64,000 nt of DNA from Billgrantia saliphila. GTDB lineage: Bacteria > Pseudomonadota > Gammaproteobacteria > Pseudomonadales > Halomonadaceae. The DNA lies in NCBI RefSeq assembly GCF_002930105.1, contig NZ_PJRN01000003.1:290092-354091 (forward strand). The letters run 5' to 3'. Made by a program: the position numbers and the translations under genes. The notes beneath the pieces were generated by a model that made no database searches, was not told the origin of the DNA, and was given only the letters and a program-made list of their open reading frames with translations. Of this stretch, positions 20,339 to 28,791 are shown piece by piece; within the stretch, counting starts at the first letter, position 1, and each line of letters begins with the position of its first letter.

Positions 20339-22741
20339 TCAGGAGGAATCCGGCGCGCCGCGCCGCGGGCCGATGTCGCCGTGCGGATCGGCGACGCCCA
20401 CCTCGCCCGGCGCACGGCCCTTGGCGTCACGCCGCTGGGAGTGGCCCTCCATCGACTCGGCGGTCTCCTGCAGGGGGTCGCCGGGCTGCCCCTCCATGCT
20501 GATACTGAGCCGCGGTACGCCGAGATCGATGTCCTGGGCTTCCATGCGCTGCTTGAGCAGCAGGTTGAAGGCACGCGCCACGTCCCACTGCATCACCGGC
20601 GCGGTGCGAAAGCGCATGCGCAGCACGGCGGCACCCTCGTCGAAGCGGTCGATGCCCTGCATCTCCAGCGGTGACCAGATGTGGTGGCGCATCACCGGGT
20701 CCTGGCGCAGCTCCTGGGCGGTCTCCTGCATCAGGGTGATCGCATCGTCGATCTTCATGGCATGAGGAATGCGGATGCGCATCAGCGCAATGCCGAAGTG
20801 GCGCGACATGTTGTGGATCGACTGGATGGCGCTGAAGGTGATGATATGCAGGATGCCGTCCAGATCGCGCAGGCGCACGGTGCGAAGGGTAAGGCTCTCG
20901 ACGGTACCCATGTGACCGTTGATCTGCACGAAGTCGTCCACCGCCAGCGAATCCTCGACGAGGATGAAGATGCCGGTGATCAGGTCCTGGACCAGGGTCT
21001 GGGCGCCGAACCCCACGGCCAGGCCGATGACCCCTGCACCGGCCAGCAGCGGCGTGACGTTCACTCCCAGGTTGGCCAGCCCGACGATGGCGGCAATGAT
21101 CACGATGGTGGCGAAGATCACGTTGCGGATCATCGGGGTGATGGTCTGGGCGCGAGCTTGGTTCACACGGCGCCCGCGCGAGCGGGCCGAGGACATTAGG
21201 GCGCGCTGGATGGCGGTATCGGCAAAAATCCACGCCAGCCAGGCGGCCAGTACCGTGAACCCCAGCGCCAGCAGTGCCTGGCCGATGCGTATCCCGGCCA
21301 CGCCCTCCCGGCCCAGGCCGAACAGCGAGCCGCCCCATATCTGCAGCGACAGCTCGGCGAAGACGATCCAGGCCACCATGTGCGAGAGCGCATAGCCGAA
21401 GCGCTCCAGGCGACGACGGTACTCGCTGACCCGGCGCCGCTGGGTGCGCCGCTCATTGTGACGCTGGATCAGCCCGGTGATCACCAGCGCCAGCACCAGC
21501 AGCGCGGCCGAGATGATCGAGCGCGCCAGGGCCGTACCGACATCCCCCACGGTAAGGAAGATCGCCAGCAGCGACCCGATCACCATCAGTAGCGCCGGCA
21601 CATGCCATAGCTCGCCGACAATGCGGGCCAGCTCCACGCTGCTGCCGCCATCACGCCGCATCGGCCAGGGGCGGTTGCGGATCATGTGCTTGATGGGACG
21701 CTTGAACTTGACGATGAAGCGTATGCTGAGCAGTGCCGCCAGTATATTGGCCAGTACCGAGCCCAGCGCCGCCAGTTCTACGCCCACGATGACGGTGAGC
21801 CGGTCGGAGTGCAGCGCATCGCCCAAGGCGATCAGGGCGCCGATCACGAAGAGCTTGCGCAACCCACGCTGCTGCAGGATCTGTACCGCCGTGAAACGAT
21901 GTCCGCGAGTGAAGACCGAGACAACGCATTCCACGACGACCGATAGCGTGCGCCCGCACAAGGCCAGGTAGGCGAAGATCAATGCCAAAGTGCGGCCGGG
22001 GCTCGGCGGCAGCAATTGCACCACTCCCATGACCATGGCGAACGCCAGGGCCCACGGCAACATGCGCCGCAGGAAGTGTAGCGCCAGCAGCCAGGCGCGC
22101 GGTTCGCGCGGTAGATCGAGCGGCAGGCCGCGACGCACGAACAGCAACCTACCCAGAGCGATCAGCGTCACCAGCAGCACGGCCCAAATCGTCAACAGCA
22201 CAGCACTTTCTATGGTGAAGCGAAGCAGTTGCCCCGGGCCTGTCTCGACCACCAGGTCGCTGAGATCGTCCCAGCCATGCTCCAGCTGGCGCTGCCAATT
22301 GTCGAGCGGCGACTCCCCCGCCTCAGCCTGTTCTCCCAACTCGGTGAAGGTATCCGCCAGCGCGCCAAGCAGTCCCTGGCGCTGCACACCGTCGCCAGCG
22401 TCGTCGTTCCCCGTTTGTACCGCCTGGATGTCGCGCAACTCGTCGAGCAGGGCATCGCGCCGTTCGTCGTCTTCGAGCGTGGCAATCACCTCGTCGAGGG
22501 ATTGCTGGAAGGATTCGGCATCATTCGCCTCTCGTGCCGGTTCCTCCTGGCCCAACGCTCCGAGCGGCAGTCCCTGCGCCTGCAGGGCTCCCGCCTGCAC
22601 CAGCAACGTCACCACCGCCAGCCAAGCGAATCTCCGCGCCACGGCGCCGAGGGGCGCACGACAAACGGCGAGGCCCACGCTGGCGAAAATGCGCACGCAG
22701 GCGAAAATAGGAAGACCGGCGAGGAAAGCGCCTCCTAGCAT
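20339..22741 (-). CDS. Large MscS-family mechanosensitive channel
   Basis: The roughly 800-aa protein has an N-terminal hydrophobic/signal-like region (about residues 1-55), a charged, mainly helical periplasmic part rich in Glu/Asp (about 60-150), then many membrane spans from about residue 170. The MscS pore and beta domain follow near residues 545-680: GAGVIGLAVGFGAQTLVQDLITGIF is the pore helix/TM3 region, followed by DFVQINGHMGTVESLTLR. MscS channels release solutes on hypo-osmotic shock, important in a halophile-like host. The ATG at 22741 is preferred because AGGAG lies 10 bases before it; an upstream GTG (22774) is also in frame. Confidence 0.88.
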   Translation of the reverse strand: MLGGAFLAGLPIFACVRIFASVGLAVCRAPLGAVARRFAWLAVVTLLVQAGALQAQGLPLGALGQEEPAREANDAESFQQSLDEVIATLEDDERRDALLDELRDIQAVQTGNDDAGDGVQRQGLLGALADTFTELGEQAEAGESPLDNWQRQLEHGWDDLSDLVVETGPGQLLRFTIESAVLLTIWAVLLVTLIALGRLLFVRRGLPLDLPREPRAWLLALHFLRRMLPWALAFAMVMGVVQLLPPSPGRTLALIFAYLALCGRTLSVVVECVVSVFTRGHRFTAVQILQQRGLRKLFVIGALIALGDALHSDRLTVIVGVELAALGSVLANILAALLSIRFIVKFKRPIKHMIRNRPWPMRRDGGSSVELARIVGELWHVPALLMVIGSLLAIFLTVGDVGTALARSIISAALLVLALVITGLIQRHNERRTQRRRVSEYRRRLERFGYALSHMVAWIVFAELSLQIWGGSLFGLGREGVAGIRIGQALLALGFTVLAAWLAWIFADTAIQRALMSSARSRGRRVNQARAQTITPMIRNVIFATIVIIAAIVGLANLGVNVTPLLAGAGVIGLAVGFGAQTLVQDLITGIFILVEDSLAVDDFVQINGHMGTVESLTLRTVRLRDLDGILHIITFSAIQSIHNMSRHFGIALMRIRIPHAMKIDDAITLMQETAQELRQDPVMRHHIWSPLEMQGIDRFDEGAAVLRMRFRTAPVMQWDVARAFNLLLKQRMEAQDIDLGVPRLSISMEGQPGDPLQETAESMEGHSQRRDAKGRAPGEVGVADPHGDIGPRRGAPDSS

Positions 22742-22870
22742 CGCAACATAGCTCCTGTTCCATTCGTCATGCACCCGTGACAGCGGTCGAACGGCGCCGG
22801 GTTCCTGCCGGACCTCCGCCGCACTGTGCTAGGCTGGCGATCAGACTCTCGAGTCGCACAGGATGCCTTC

Positions 22871-23890
22871 ATGCTGCCTCAATCACCACCCGAGCCGCTG
22901 AATGTCCAGGGTAGGACACGCCGGGTCGGCGTCGAAATCGAATTCGCCGGCCTGCCACCGCAGCAGACCGGCGAGCTGGTTTGCGACCTGTTCGGTGGCG
23001 AACTCCAGCCGATCAGCCCTCATCGCTATCGCGTGGCGGGCACGCGCTGGGGGGATTTCACCATCGAGCTGGATACCCAATATGCGCATCCCGATGCCAG
23101 GCTCCAGGGAATACCCCCGCGACACGATACCGAGTGGGAACGACAGCGCCACCAGATGCGCCTGGAGTTCCACAACAAGACACGTGAGCTGATCGGCGAC
23201 GTGGTGACCGGCCTGGTGCCGACGGAGATTGTCAGCCCTCCGGTGCCCTGGGACGAGCTGGGAGAACTCGACGCCCTGTTCGCCGCCCTCTACGCTCACG
23301 GCGCCAAGGGTACCGATGCCAGCCTGCTCTATGGCTTCGGCCTGCATCTCAATCCCGAAGCCGCGCGTCTCGATATCGAGTATCTGCTGGCGCAGTTTCG
23401 TGCCTACCTGCTGCTCGCCCCCTGGCTGCGCCGGGAGATCGATATCGACATCACCCGCGAGGTGTTGCCCCACGCCAATCCTTTCCCCAAGCACTACGCG
23501 CTCAAGGTGCTCGACCCCGACTATGCGCCGGACCTGGATGGCCTGATCGCCGACTACCTCGAGTTCAATCCCACCCGGAACCGGGAGCTCGATTTCTATC
23601 CGCTGTTCGCCCATCTGCGCCCGGATTACCCGGACCCGCTGTTTAGCGACAACCTGATCAAGCCCCGGCCGACCTTTCACTATCGCCTGCCCAATGCCCA
23701 GCTATCCCAACGAGGCTGGGGAGCCGTGGTGGAGTGGAATCGCTGGGTGGCCGTGGAGCGGCTGGCCGCCGACCGCAAGGAGCTGCGCGAGCGCGCCGCC
23801 CGTTATGTCAACCACCATACCCGTTCGCCCCTGGCCCGTATGGTCGGTAGGCTACGCGACTGGATCAAGGAGGTCCGCCCGCACTCATGA
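22871..23890 (+). CDS. Amidoligase-family (COOH-NH2 ligase, GS fold) enzyme
   Basis: The 339-aa protein begins with RRVGVEIEFAGL (residues 16-27), the E-x-E metal/ATP motif that opens the glutamine-synthetase-fold amidoligases (Amidoligase_2). Further conserved blocks are FTIELDTQYAHP (near residue 62), the H/E-rich segment around 130, and YGFGLHLNPEA near residue 156. Such ligases are predicted to form an amide bond between a carboxylate and an amine. The start Met at 22871 is preferred over 22826. Its stop overlaps the start of a class I glutamine amidotransferase (ATGA, 23887-23890), so the pair is translationally coupled. Substrate unknown. Confidence 0.8.
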   Translation: MLPQSPPEPLNVQGRTRRVGVEIEFAGLPPQQTGELVCDLFGGELQPISPHRYRVAGTRWGDFTIELDTQYAHPDARLQGIPPRHDTEWERQRHQMRLEFHNKTRELIGDVVTGLVPTEIVSPPVPWDELGELDALFAALYAHGAKGTDASLLYGFGLHLNPEAARLDIEYLLAQFRAYLLLAPWLRREIDIDITREVLPHANPFPKHYALKVLDPDYAPDLDGLIADYLEFNPTRNRELDFYPLFAHLRPDYPDPLFSDNLIKPRPTFHYRLPNAQLSQRGWGAVVEWNRWVAVERLAADRKELRERAARYVNHHTRSPLARMVGRLRDWIKEVRPHS

Positions 23891-24558
23891 CACGTCCCGT
23901 GATCGGTATCACCACGTCGGATTACAAGAGTCGCATTGCCTGGTGGTTCGACTGGTTCGCCGTATGGCGACACGGAGGACGTCCTCTTCGCCTGTCGCCC
24001 TCACGTCCCCTGCCCGAGGCTCTGGACGGCTTGATCATCGGTGGCGGCGACGACATCCAGGCCCACCTCTACGGCGGCGAGGTGCAGCTCGACGTACGCC
24101 TCGATCCCCAGCGCGACGAGCTGGAACTCGAACTCATGGAGCGTTTCATTCCTCAAGGCAAGCCGGTACTGGGCATCTGCCGTGGTGCCCAGTTGCTCAA
24201 CGTGCACCTGGGCGGCACGCTCGACCCCGATATCTACACCACCCACGAGGGACTCAAGCGACGCCGCACCGTCCTGCCCCGCAAGACGGTGGATATCGTC
24301 CCCGATAGCCAGCTCCACCGTATCCTCAAGGTGAGCTGGTGTCGCATCAACAGCCTGCATCATCAGGCCGTACAGGAAGCGGGTCGCGATATTGCGATCG
24401 TCGCCCGCGATCGCGACGGACTGGTGCAGGGCATCGAGTCGCGCCAGCACGACTTCTTGATCGGCGTGCAATGGCACCCGGAGTGGTTGATCTTCAACCG
24501 TCCCCAGCAGCGTCTGGTTCACGCCCTGGTCGATGCGGCTCGCCGTGGCATGGCATGA
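23887..24558 (+). CDS. Class I glutamine amidotransferase / gamma-glutamyl hydrolase (peptidase C26-like)
   Basis: The 223-aa protein has the nucleophile elbow GICRGAQLLNVHLGG (Cys near residue 98) and the His-Glu pair in VQWHPEW (near residue 198), the complete catalytic triad of the PuuD/C26 family. These enzymes cleave gamma-glutamyl amides or release ammonia from glutamine. The 4-base overlap with the amidoligase gene argues that one forms and the other cleaves or supplies the amine for the same bond. Amidoligase-GAT pairs were predicted from comparative genomics by Iyer, Aravind and colleagues; the metabolite is unknown. Confidence 0.87.
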   Translation: MTRPVIGITTSDYKSRIAWWFDWFAVWRHGGRPLRLSPSRPLPEALDGLIIGGGDDIQAHLYGGEVQLDVRLDPQRDELELELMERFIPQGKPVLGICRGAQLLNVHLGGTLDPDIYTTHEGLKRRRTVLPRKTVDIVPDSQLHRILKVSWCRINSLHHQAVQEAGRDIAIVARDRDGLVQGIESRQHDFLIGVQWHPEWLIFNRPQQRLVHALVDAARRGMA

Positions 24559-24564
24559 ACGTAT

Positions 24565-24589
24565 GACGGCCACCGCTGGGGTGGCCGTC
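24565..24589. terminator. Perfect 10-bp hairpin between convergent genes
   Basis: GACGGCCACC (24565-24574) and GGTGGCCGTC (24580-24589) pair around a 5-base loop between the amidotransferase stop and the osmC stop. There is no T-run on either strand, so it would be a weak or Rho-assisted bidirectional terminator. Confidence 0.5.
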
Positions 24590-24616
24590 GATCACGTCGG
24601 CTGCGAGTAGCGCCGA

Positions 24617-25048
24617 TCAGTTGTCCAGCGAAGCGTCGAGGGTGATCTCGGCCTTGAACAGCTTGGAGACAGGGCATCCCTCCTTGGCCTTGTCAGCGGC
24701 CCCCTGGAACGCGGACGCGTCCGCCCCGGGGCTGCGCACGCGCGTCTTCAAATGCACGGCGGTGATGGTGAACCCACCGTCGTCCTGGTCGAGCGTGACG
24801 GTGGCCTGAGTCTCGATGCGCTCGGGGGTCATGCCGGCCTCGCCCATGATCATCGATAGCGCCATGGAATAGCAGCTGGCATGGGCCGCCCCGATCAGTT
24901 CCTCCGGGTTGGAGCCCGGCTGGCCCTCGAAGCGCTTGCCGAAGCTATAGGGCACGTCATCGAGCGCCCCGCTCTCGGTCGAGACCTGACCGTTCCCTTC
25001 TTTCAGGCTACCCTGCCAGACAGCGCTACCGCTCTTCTTGATGCTCAT
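24617..25048 (-). CDS. osmC: OsmC-family organic hydroperoxide reductase
   Basis: The 143-aa protein has the length of E. coli OsmC and its two redox cysteines, in AHASCYSMAL (near residue 59) and KEGCPVSKLF (near residue 125). OsmC reduces organic hydroperoxides with dihydrolipoamide-type donors and is often induced by osmotic or stationary-phase stress. The frame is open upstream to 25228, but ATG 25048 follows AGGAG and starts the conserved SIKKSGSAVW segment. It is divergent from the aldo/keto reductase across about 140 bases. Confidence 0.93.
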   Translation of the reverse strand: MSIKKSGSAVWQGSLKEGNGQVSTESGALDDVPYSFGKRFEGQPGSNPEELIGAAHASCYSMALSMIMGEAGMTPERIETQATVTLDQDDGGFTITAVHLKTRVRSPGADASAFQGAADKAKEGCPVSKLFKAEITLDASLDN

Positions 25049-25187
25049 GTCGACTCCTCGCGATGATGGAAACGGACCAATGCGACGACACACGGTGCCG
25101 TCGCCACTCCTCACCATAGCGCATCGACTTGTCTTCGCCATCCTTGATTTGCATAATTGTGAAAATATTTTCCAAAAAAGGCATCCC

Positions 25188-26078
25188 ATGGCTTCGACAA
25201 CTTCGCCCCGCGTGACCCTGCCTGCCACCGCCTACGAGCCCGCCGTCGAACTGCCGGCCGTCGGTCAAGGTACCTGGTACATGGGCGAGGGCCTCGCCCC
25301 CCGGCGCGATGAGGTACAAGCCCTGCAGCATGGCCTGGAGCTGGGCCTGACGCTGATCGATACCGCCGAGATGTATGCTGACGGTGGCGCCGAGGAGGTG
25401 GTCGGCGAGGCGCTTGCGGGTCGCCGCGACCGGGCCTTCCTCGTCTCCAAAGTCTATCCGTGGAACGCCGGCCGCGACAGCGCCATTGAAGCCTGCGAAC
25501 GCAGCCTGAATCGGCTCGGCACCGACCATCTCGACCTCTACCTTCTCCATTGGCCGGGCAACGTCCCGCTTGAGGAAACGCTCGAAGCCTTCGAGCGCCT
25601 GCGTGAGCAGGGCAAGATCCGCCGCTACGGGGTATCCAATTTCGATGTCGACGACCTCGAAGCGCTGGCTGCACTGCCCGGAGGCGACGCTTGCGCGGTG
25701 AACCAGGTGCTCTACCACCTGGGCTCGCGGGGTATCGAGTATGCCCTGCGCCCGATGATGCGCCGCCTGGCCATGCCGGTGATGGCCTACTGCCCGCTGG
25801 CCCAGGCCGGACAGTTGCGCCGGGACCTGTTCGACCATCCGGCGGTGCGGGAGCTGGCGGACGAACTCGGCATCACGCCTGCCCAGCTGCTGCTGGCCTG
25901 GGCCATCCGACCTGTCGAGGGCCGGAGAGACGTCATTGCCATTCCCAAGGCGGTACAGCCGACCCATGTCGAGCAGAACGCCGGGGCGCTCGAGGTCAGG
26001 CTCGACGGCGACGCCCTGGCCCGGCTCGACGAGGCCTTTCCGACACCGAACCGTAAGGTGCCCCTCGATATCGTCTAG
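25188..26078 (+). CDS. Aldo/keto reductase
   Basis: The 296-aa protein carries the AKR catalytic tetrad: Asp and Tyr in LIDTAEMYADGGAEE, Lys in FLVSKVYPWN, His in LYLLHWPGN. The C-terminal NADPH site (AIPKAVQPTHVEQNAGAL) is present. It probably reduces aldehydes or ketones in the cytoplasm with NADPH. The frame extends upstream to 25038 but that would run into the divergent osmC promoter; ATG 25188 starts directly before the conserved beta-hairpin. The 40 bases before it are AT-rich, compatible with a promoter. Confidence 0.92.
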   Translation: MASTTSPRVTLPATAYEPAVELPAVGQGTWYMGEGLAPRRDEVQALQHGLELGLTLIDTAEMYADGGAEEVVGEALAGRRDRAFLVSKVYPWNAGRDSAIEACERSLNRLGTDHLDLYLLHWPGNVPLEETLEAFERLREQGKIRRYGVSNFDVDDLEALAALPGGDACAVNQVLYHLGSRGIEYALRPMMRRLAMPVMAYCPLAQAGQLRRDLFDHPAVRELADELGITPAQLLLAWAIRPVEGRRDVIAIPKAVQPTHVEQNAGALEVRLDGDALARLDEAFPTPNRKVPLDIV

Positions 26079-26106
26079 GCGGAGAGGCGCTGCATTCGCC
26101 GACGTT

Positions 26107-26679
26107 TCAGCCGGGGTTCGCCTGTCCGCTCTGCTCGCGCAGGCTCGCCAGTTCGGCGGCCAGCCGCTCGGTGCCGAGCCGGCGCATCGCCTCGATGTTG
26201 CGCTCGGGAATCGCTTCCGGATTGGGATAGTGCACCAGCGCCCGCTCGATCCCGGCCTCACGCAGCAGATGCAGCATCGGCCAGGGCGAACGATTGGTGA
26301 AATTGGCGGGATCGTTCTCTTCGGTGCCCTCGAAGCCGTAGTCGGGGTGGAAGCTGGCCAGCTGGTAGGTTCCCTCGTAGCCCTGCTCGACCAGCAGCGC
26401 TTCGGCCACCGCGAGAAAGTCGAGGTAGTCGTCGAAGGCTTCTAGCCCCGGGTGCAGCACGATCAGAGTGGTCTCGATGGCGGGCGTGGCGTCGAGCCGG
26501 CGGCATTCGTCGACAAGCGCCTCCAGGGCGGGCTCCCAGCGCTGCGCTACCACTTCGACGAAGCGAACGGTGTCGTTCACCAGCTCGCGACGGGCGAAAG
26601 GGCAGACGTTGCGCGCGACGACGAAGCGCTCGACCCAGGCACGGGTGGCGGCACAGGCGGGCGTCGGGATATCGGACAT
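26107..26679 (-). CDS. DUF1415 family protein
   Basis: The 190-aa protein matches the DUF1415 family of uncharacterised proteobacterial cytosolic proteins, with the CPFAR motif after VVARNV (near residue 26), YQLASFHPDYGFEGTEENDPANFTNRSPWP near residues 105-135 (only partly cited here), and VHYPNPEAIPERN near residue 148. The conserved Cys, His and Asp residues suggest a metal or catalytic site, but no activity is known to me. It is convergent with the aldo/keto reductase and upstream-adjacent to nfi on the same strand. Confidence 0.85.
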   Translation of the reverse strand: MSDIPTPACAATRAWVERFVVARNVCPFARRELVNDTVRFVEVVAQRWEPALEALVDECRRLDATPAIETTLIVLHPGLEAFDDYLDFLAVAEALLVEQGYEGTYQLASFHPDYGFEGTEENDPANFTNRSPWPMLHLLREAGIERALVHYPNPEAIPERNIEAMRRLGTERLAAELASLREQSGQANPG

Positions 26680-26745
26680 GGCAAGGACTCGCGATCGAAA
26701 GCCGTCATGGTCCAGCGCGACGACAGGAATTGCAAAGCCTTTGGC

Positions 26746-27447
26746 TCAATCCGCCGGACGCGGCATCGCCCCTCGGCGTGAGGCCAGACGATCCGCCAAT
26801 CGAGTCGGCTCGGGGAGCTTGGTGCGTCCCAGGCAGCGTCCCACCCAATCGAGCGACGTCTCGAGGCTGATGCGATGGCCCAGCGAGACGAACACCGGCT
26901 TGACGCCGACCCGCGTGCGCATCACCACACCGATCACTTCGCCGCGGTGACGCAGCGGCGTCCACTCGCCGCGAGCCTCGGGCACCTCGTCGTGCACGCC
27001 GCACAGCCGGGACTTGGCCACGCCGATAGTGGGAAGGTCGAGCCATAGCCCCAGGTGCGAGGCCACACCGAGACGTCGCGGGTGGGCAATGCCCTGGCCG
27101 TCGACCATTACCAGCTCGGGCCGCGTCGTGAGTTTGTCGAAGGCCGCCAGTGCCGCCGGAATCTCGCGAAAGGAGAGTAGCCCGGGAATGTAGGGCATGC
27201 GGGTCGGCTCGCGATGTACGACGTGCTCCACCAGCTCGAGCCCCACCTGTGGATCGCCGGGCCAGGCCAGTATCACTACCGCCGCCCGGGTGATGGTCCC
27301 TTCCTCTTCGAAGCCGATATCGACTCCGGCGATGTGGCTCACCGGCTCGAGCCGGTCTTCGCGCTCAATCCGCGTCGCCATTCGCTTCTGCAGGGCGATG
27401 GCCTGTTCCGGGTTGAGGTTCCAGTCGTGCAGCGTCTCGATGGGCAT
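26746..27447 (-). CDS. nfi: Endonuclease V (deoxyinosine 3'-endonuclease)
   Basis: The 233-aa protein is a full-length endonuclease V, which nicks DNA at the second bond 3' to deoxyinosine. Catalytic features include the Asp in HIAGVDIGFEEE (about residue 43), the YIPGLLSFREIP wedge motif (near residue 85; Glu ligand), the LVMVDGQGIAHPRRLG block with Asp near residue 112, and IGVAKSRLCG. AGGAGG stands before the ATG. It is divergent from sbcD, so two DNA-repair units flank an 80-base intergenic region. Confidence 0.96.
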   Translation of the reverse strand: MPIETLHDWNLNPEQAIALQKRMATRIEREDRLEPVSHIAGVDIGFEEEGTITRAAVVILAWPGDPQVGLELVEHVVHREPTRMPYIPGLLSFREIPAALAAFDKLTTRPELVMVDGQGIAHPRRLGVASHLGLWLDLPTIGVAKSRLCGVHDEVPEARGEWTPLRHRGEVIGVVMRTRVGVKPVFVSLGHRISLETSLDWVGRCLGRTKLPEPTRLADRLASRRGAMPRPAD

Positions 27448-27528
27448 CCCTGACCTCCTGTCTCATCCTCGGGCTTCGCGTAGACTATCGCCTCAGGGTA
27501 GACGGACACCATAGCCGCAAGGGGTACG

Positions 27529-28791
27529 ATGAAGCTCATTCACACCGCCGACTGGCACCTTGGCCAGACCTTCCACGGCCAGGAGCGCCATGCCGAGCAC
27601 AAGGCCTTCCTCGCTTGGTTGCTCGAGACTCTCGTCGCCCGCGAGGCCGACGCGCTATTGGTGGCCGGCGACGTCTTCGATGTGGTCAACCCCTCGCTGC
27701 GCGCCCAGGAACTGCTCTACGACTTCATCGTCACCGCCCACGAGCGCCTGCCGGCGTTGGACGTCGTGTTGATCGCCGGCAACCACGACAGCGGCAACCG
27801 CATCGAGCTACCCGCCCCGCTGATGCGCCGCCTGCGCACCCATGCCCTGGGCCGGGTGAGCTGGCTCGAAGACGGCAACCTCGACGCCGAGCGCCTGCTG
27901 GTGCCGCTCACCGACGCCCGCGGCGAAACCCGCGCCTGGTGCCTGGCACTGCCCTTCCTGCGCCCCGCCGAGGTGACCGGTGTCGGTCGTGTCCGCCCCG
28001 ACGACGACGAGGACAACGATCGCAACGACTACGTGGCCGGCATCACCCGCGTACATGAACGGCTGATCGAGGCCGCCCGCGCACGGCGAGAGCCCGGCCA
28101 GGCGCTGGTGGCCATGAGCCACGCCCACCTGCGCGGCGCCACCGTCTCCGAAGCCAGCGAACGCCCCATTGTCATCGGCGGCGAGGAGTCGATCTCCGCC
28201 GGACTCTTCCCCACCGATATCGCCTATGTGGCACTGGGACACCTGCATCGCGCCCAGCAGGTGGGCGAAACGCGCATCCGCTACAGCGGGAGCCCCTTGC
28301 CGCTGGATTTCAGCGAGGTCGCCTACCCCCACCAGGTCGTCGAAGCGGTGCTGGAGGGCGAAGCTCTCGCCGGCGTGGAGGCGATCCCCGTGCCGCGCCC
28401 GGTGGCCATGCATCGCATCGGCCCGGGCGATCTCGATACGGTCCTGGCCGAGCTGGAAGCATTGGAAGCCGACCCCAGCCTGCCCAGGGAGCGCTGGCCC
28501 TGGCTCGAGGTACGCGTCTCGCTCAGCGCCCCGGTGCCCGACCTGCGCGCCCGGGTAGAAGCAGCGTTCGAGGGCCACGCTCTGCGCCTGCTGCGTCTGG
28601 AGCGCCGCCTGCCCCGGGTCGACGGCGAGAGCGCACCGGAGCGTATCGACCTGGAGCAGCTGGGCCCGAGAAAGCTGTTCGCCCTCACCTGGGAGGCCCG
28701 CTGGGGCGAGCCGCCCGCCGACGACGTGATGACCGACTTCGACCGGCTGCTGCAGGAGGTACTCGACCGGCCCGAGGAGGAAGGCGCATGA
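27529..28791 (+). CDS. sbcD: SbcD exonuclease subunit (Mre11 homologue)
   Basis: The 420-aa protein has all metallophosphoesterase motifs of SbcD/Mre11: HTADWHLGQ (residues 5-13), VAGDVFD (45-51), IAGNHDSGN (about 83-91), SHAHLRG (about 197) and GHLHRAQ (about 237). With SbcC it cleaves hairpins and processes DNA double-strand ends and inverted repeats. The length is close to that of E. coli SbcD. AAGGGG precedes the ATG, and the stop overlaps the sbcC start by 4 bases. Confidence 0.98.
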   Translation: MKLIHTADWHLGQTFHGQERHAEHKAFLAWLLETLVAREADALLVAGDVFDVVNPSLRAQELLYDFIVTAHERLPALDVVLIAGNHDSGNRIELPAPLMRRLRTHALGRVSWLEDGNLDAERLLVPLTDARGETRAWCLALPFLRPAEVTGVGRVRPDDDEDNDRNDYVAGITRVHERLIEAARARREPGQALVAMSHAHLRGATVSEASERPIVIGGEESISAGLFPTDIAYVALGHLHRAQQVGETRIRYSGSPLPLDFSEVAYPHQVVEAVLEGEALAGVEAIPVPRPVAMHRIGPGDLDTVLAELEALEADPSLPRERWPWLEVRVSLSAPVPDLRARVEAAFEGHALRLLRLERRLPRVDGESAPERIDLEQLGPRKLFALTWEARWGEPPADDVMTDFDRLLQEVLDRPEEEGA

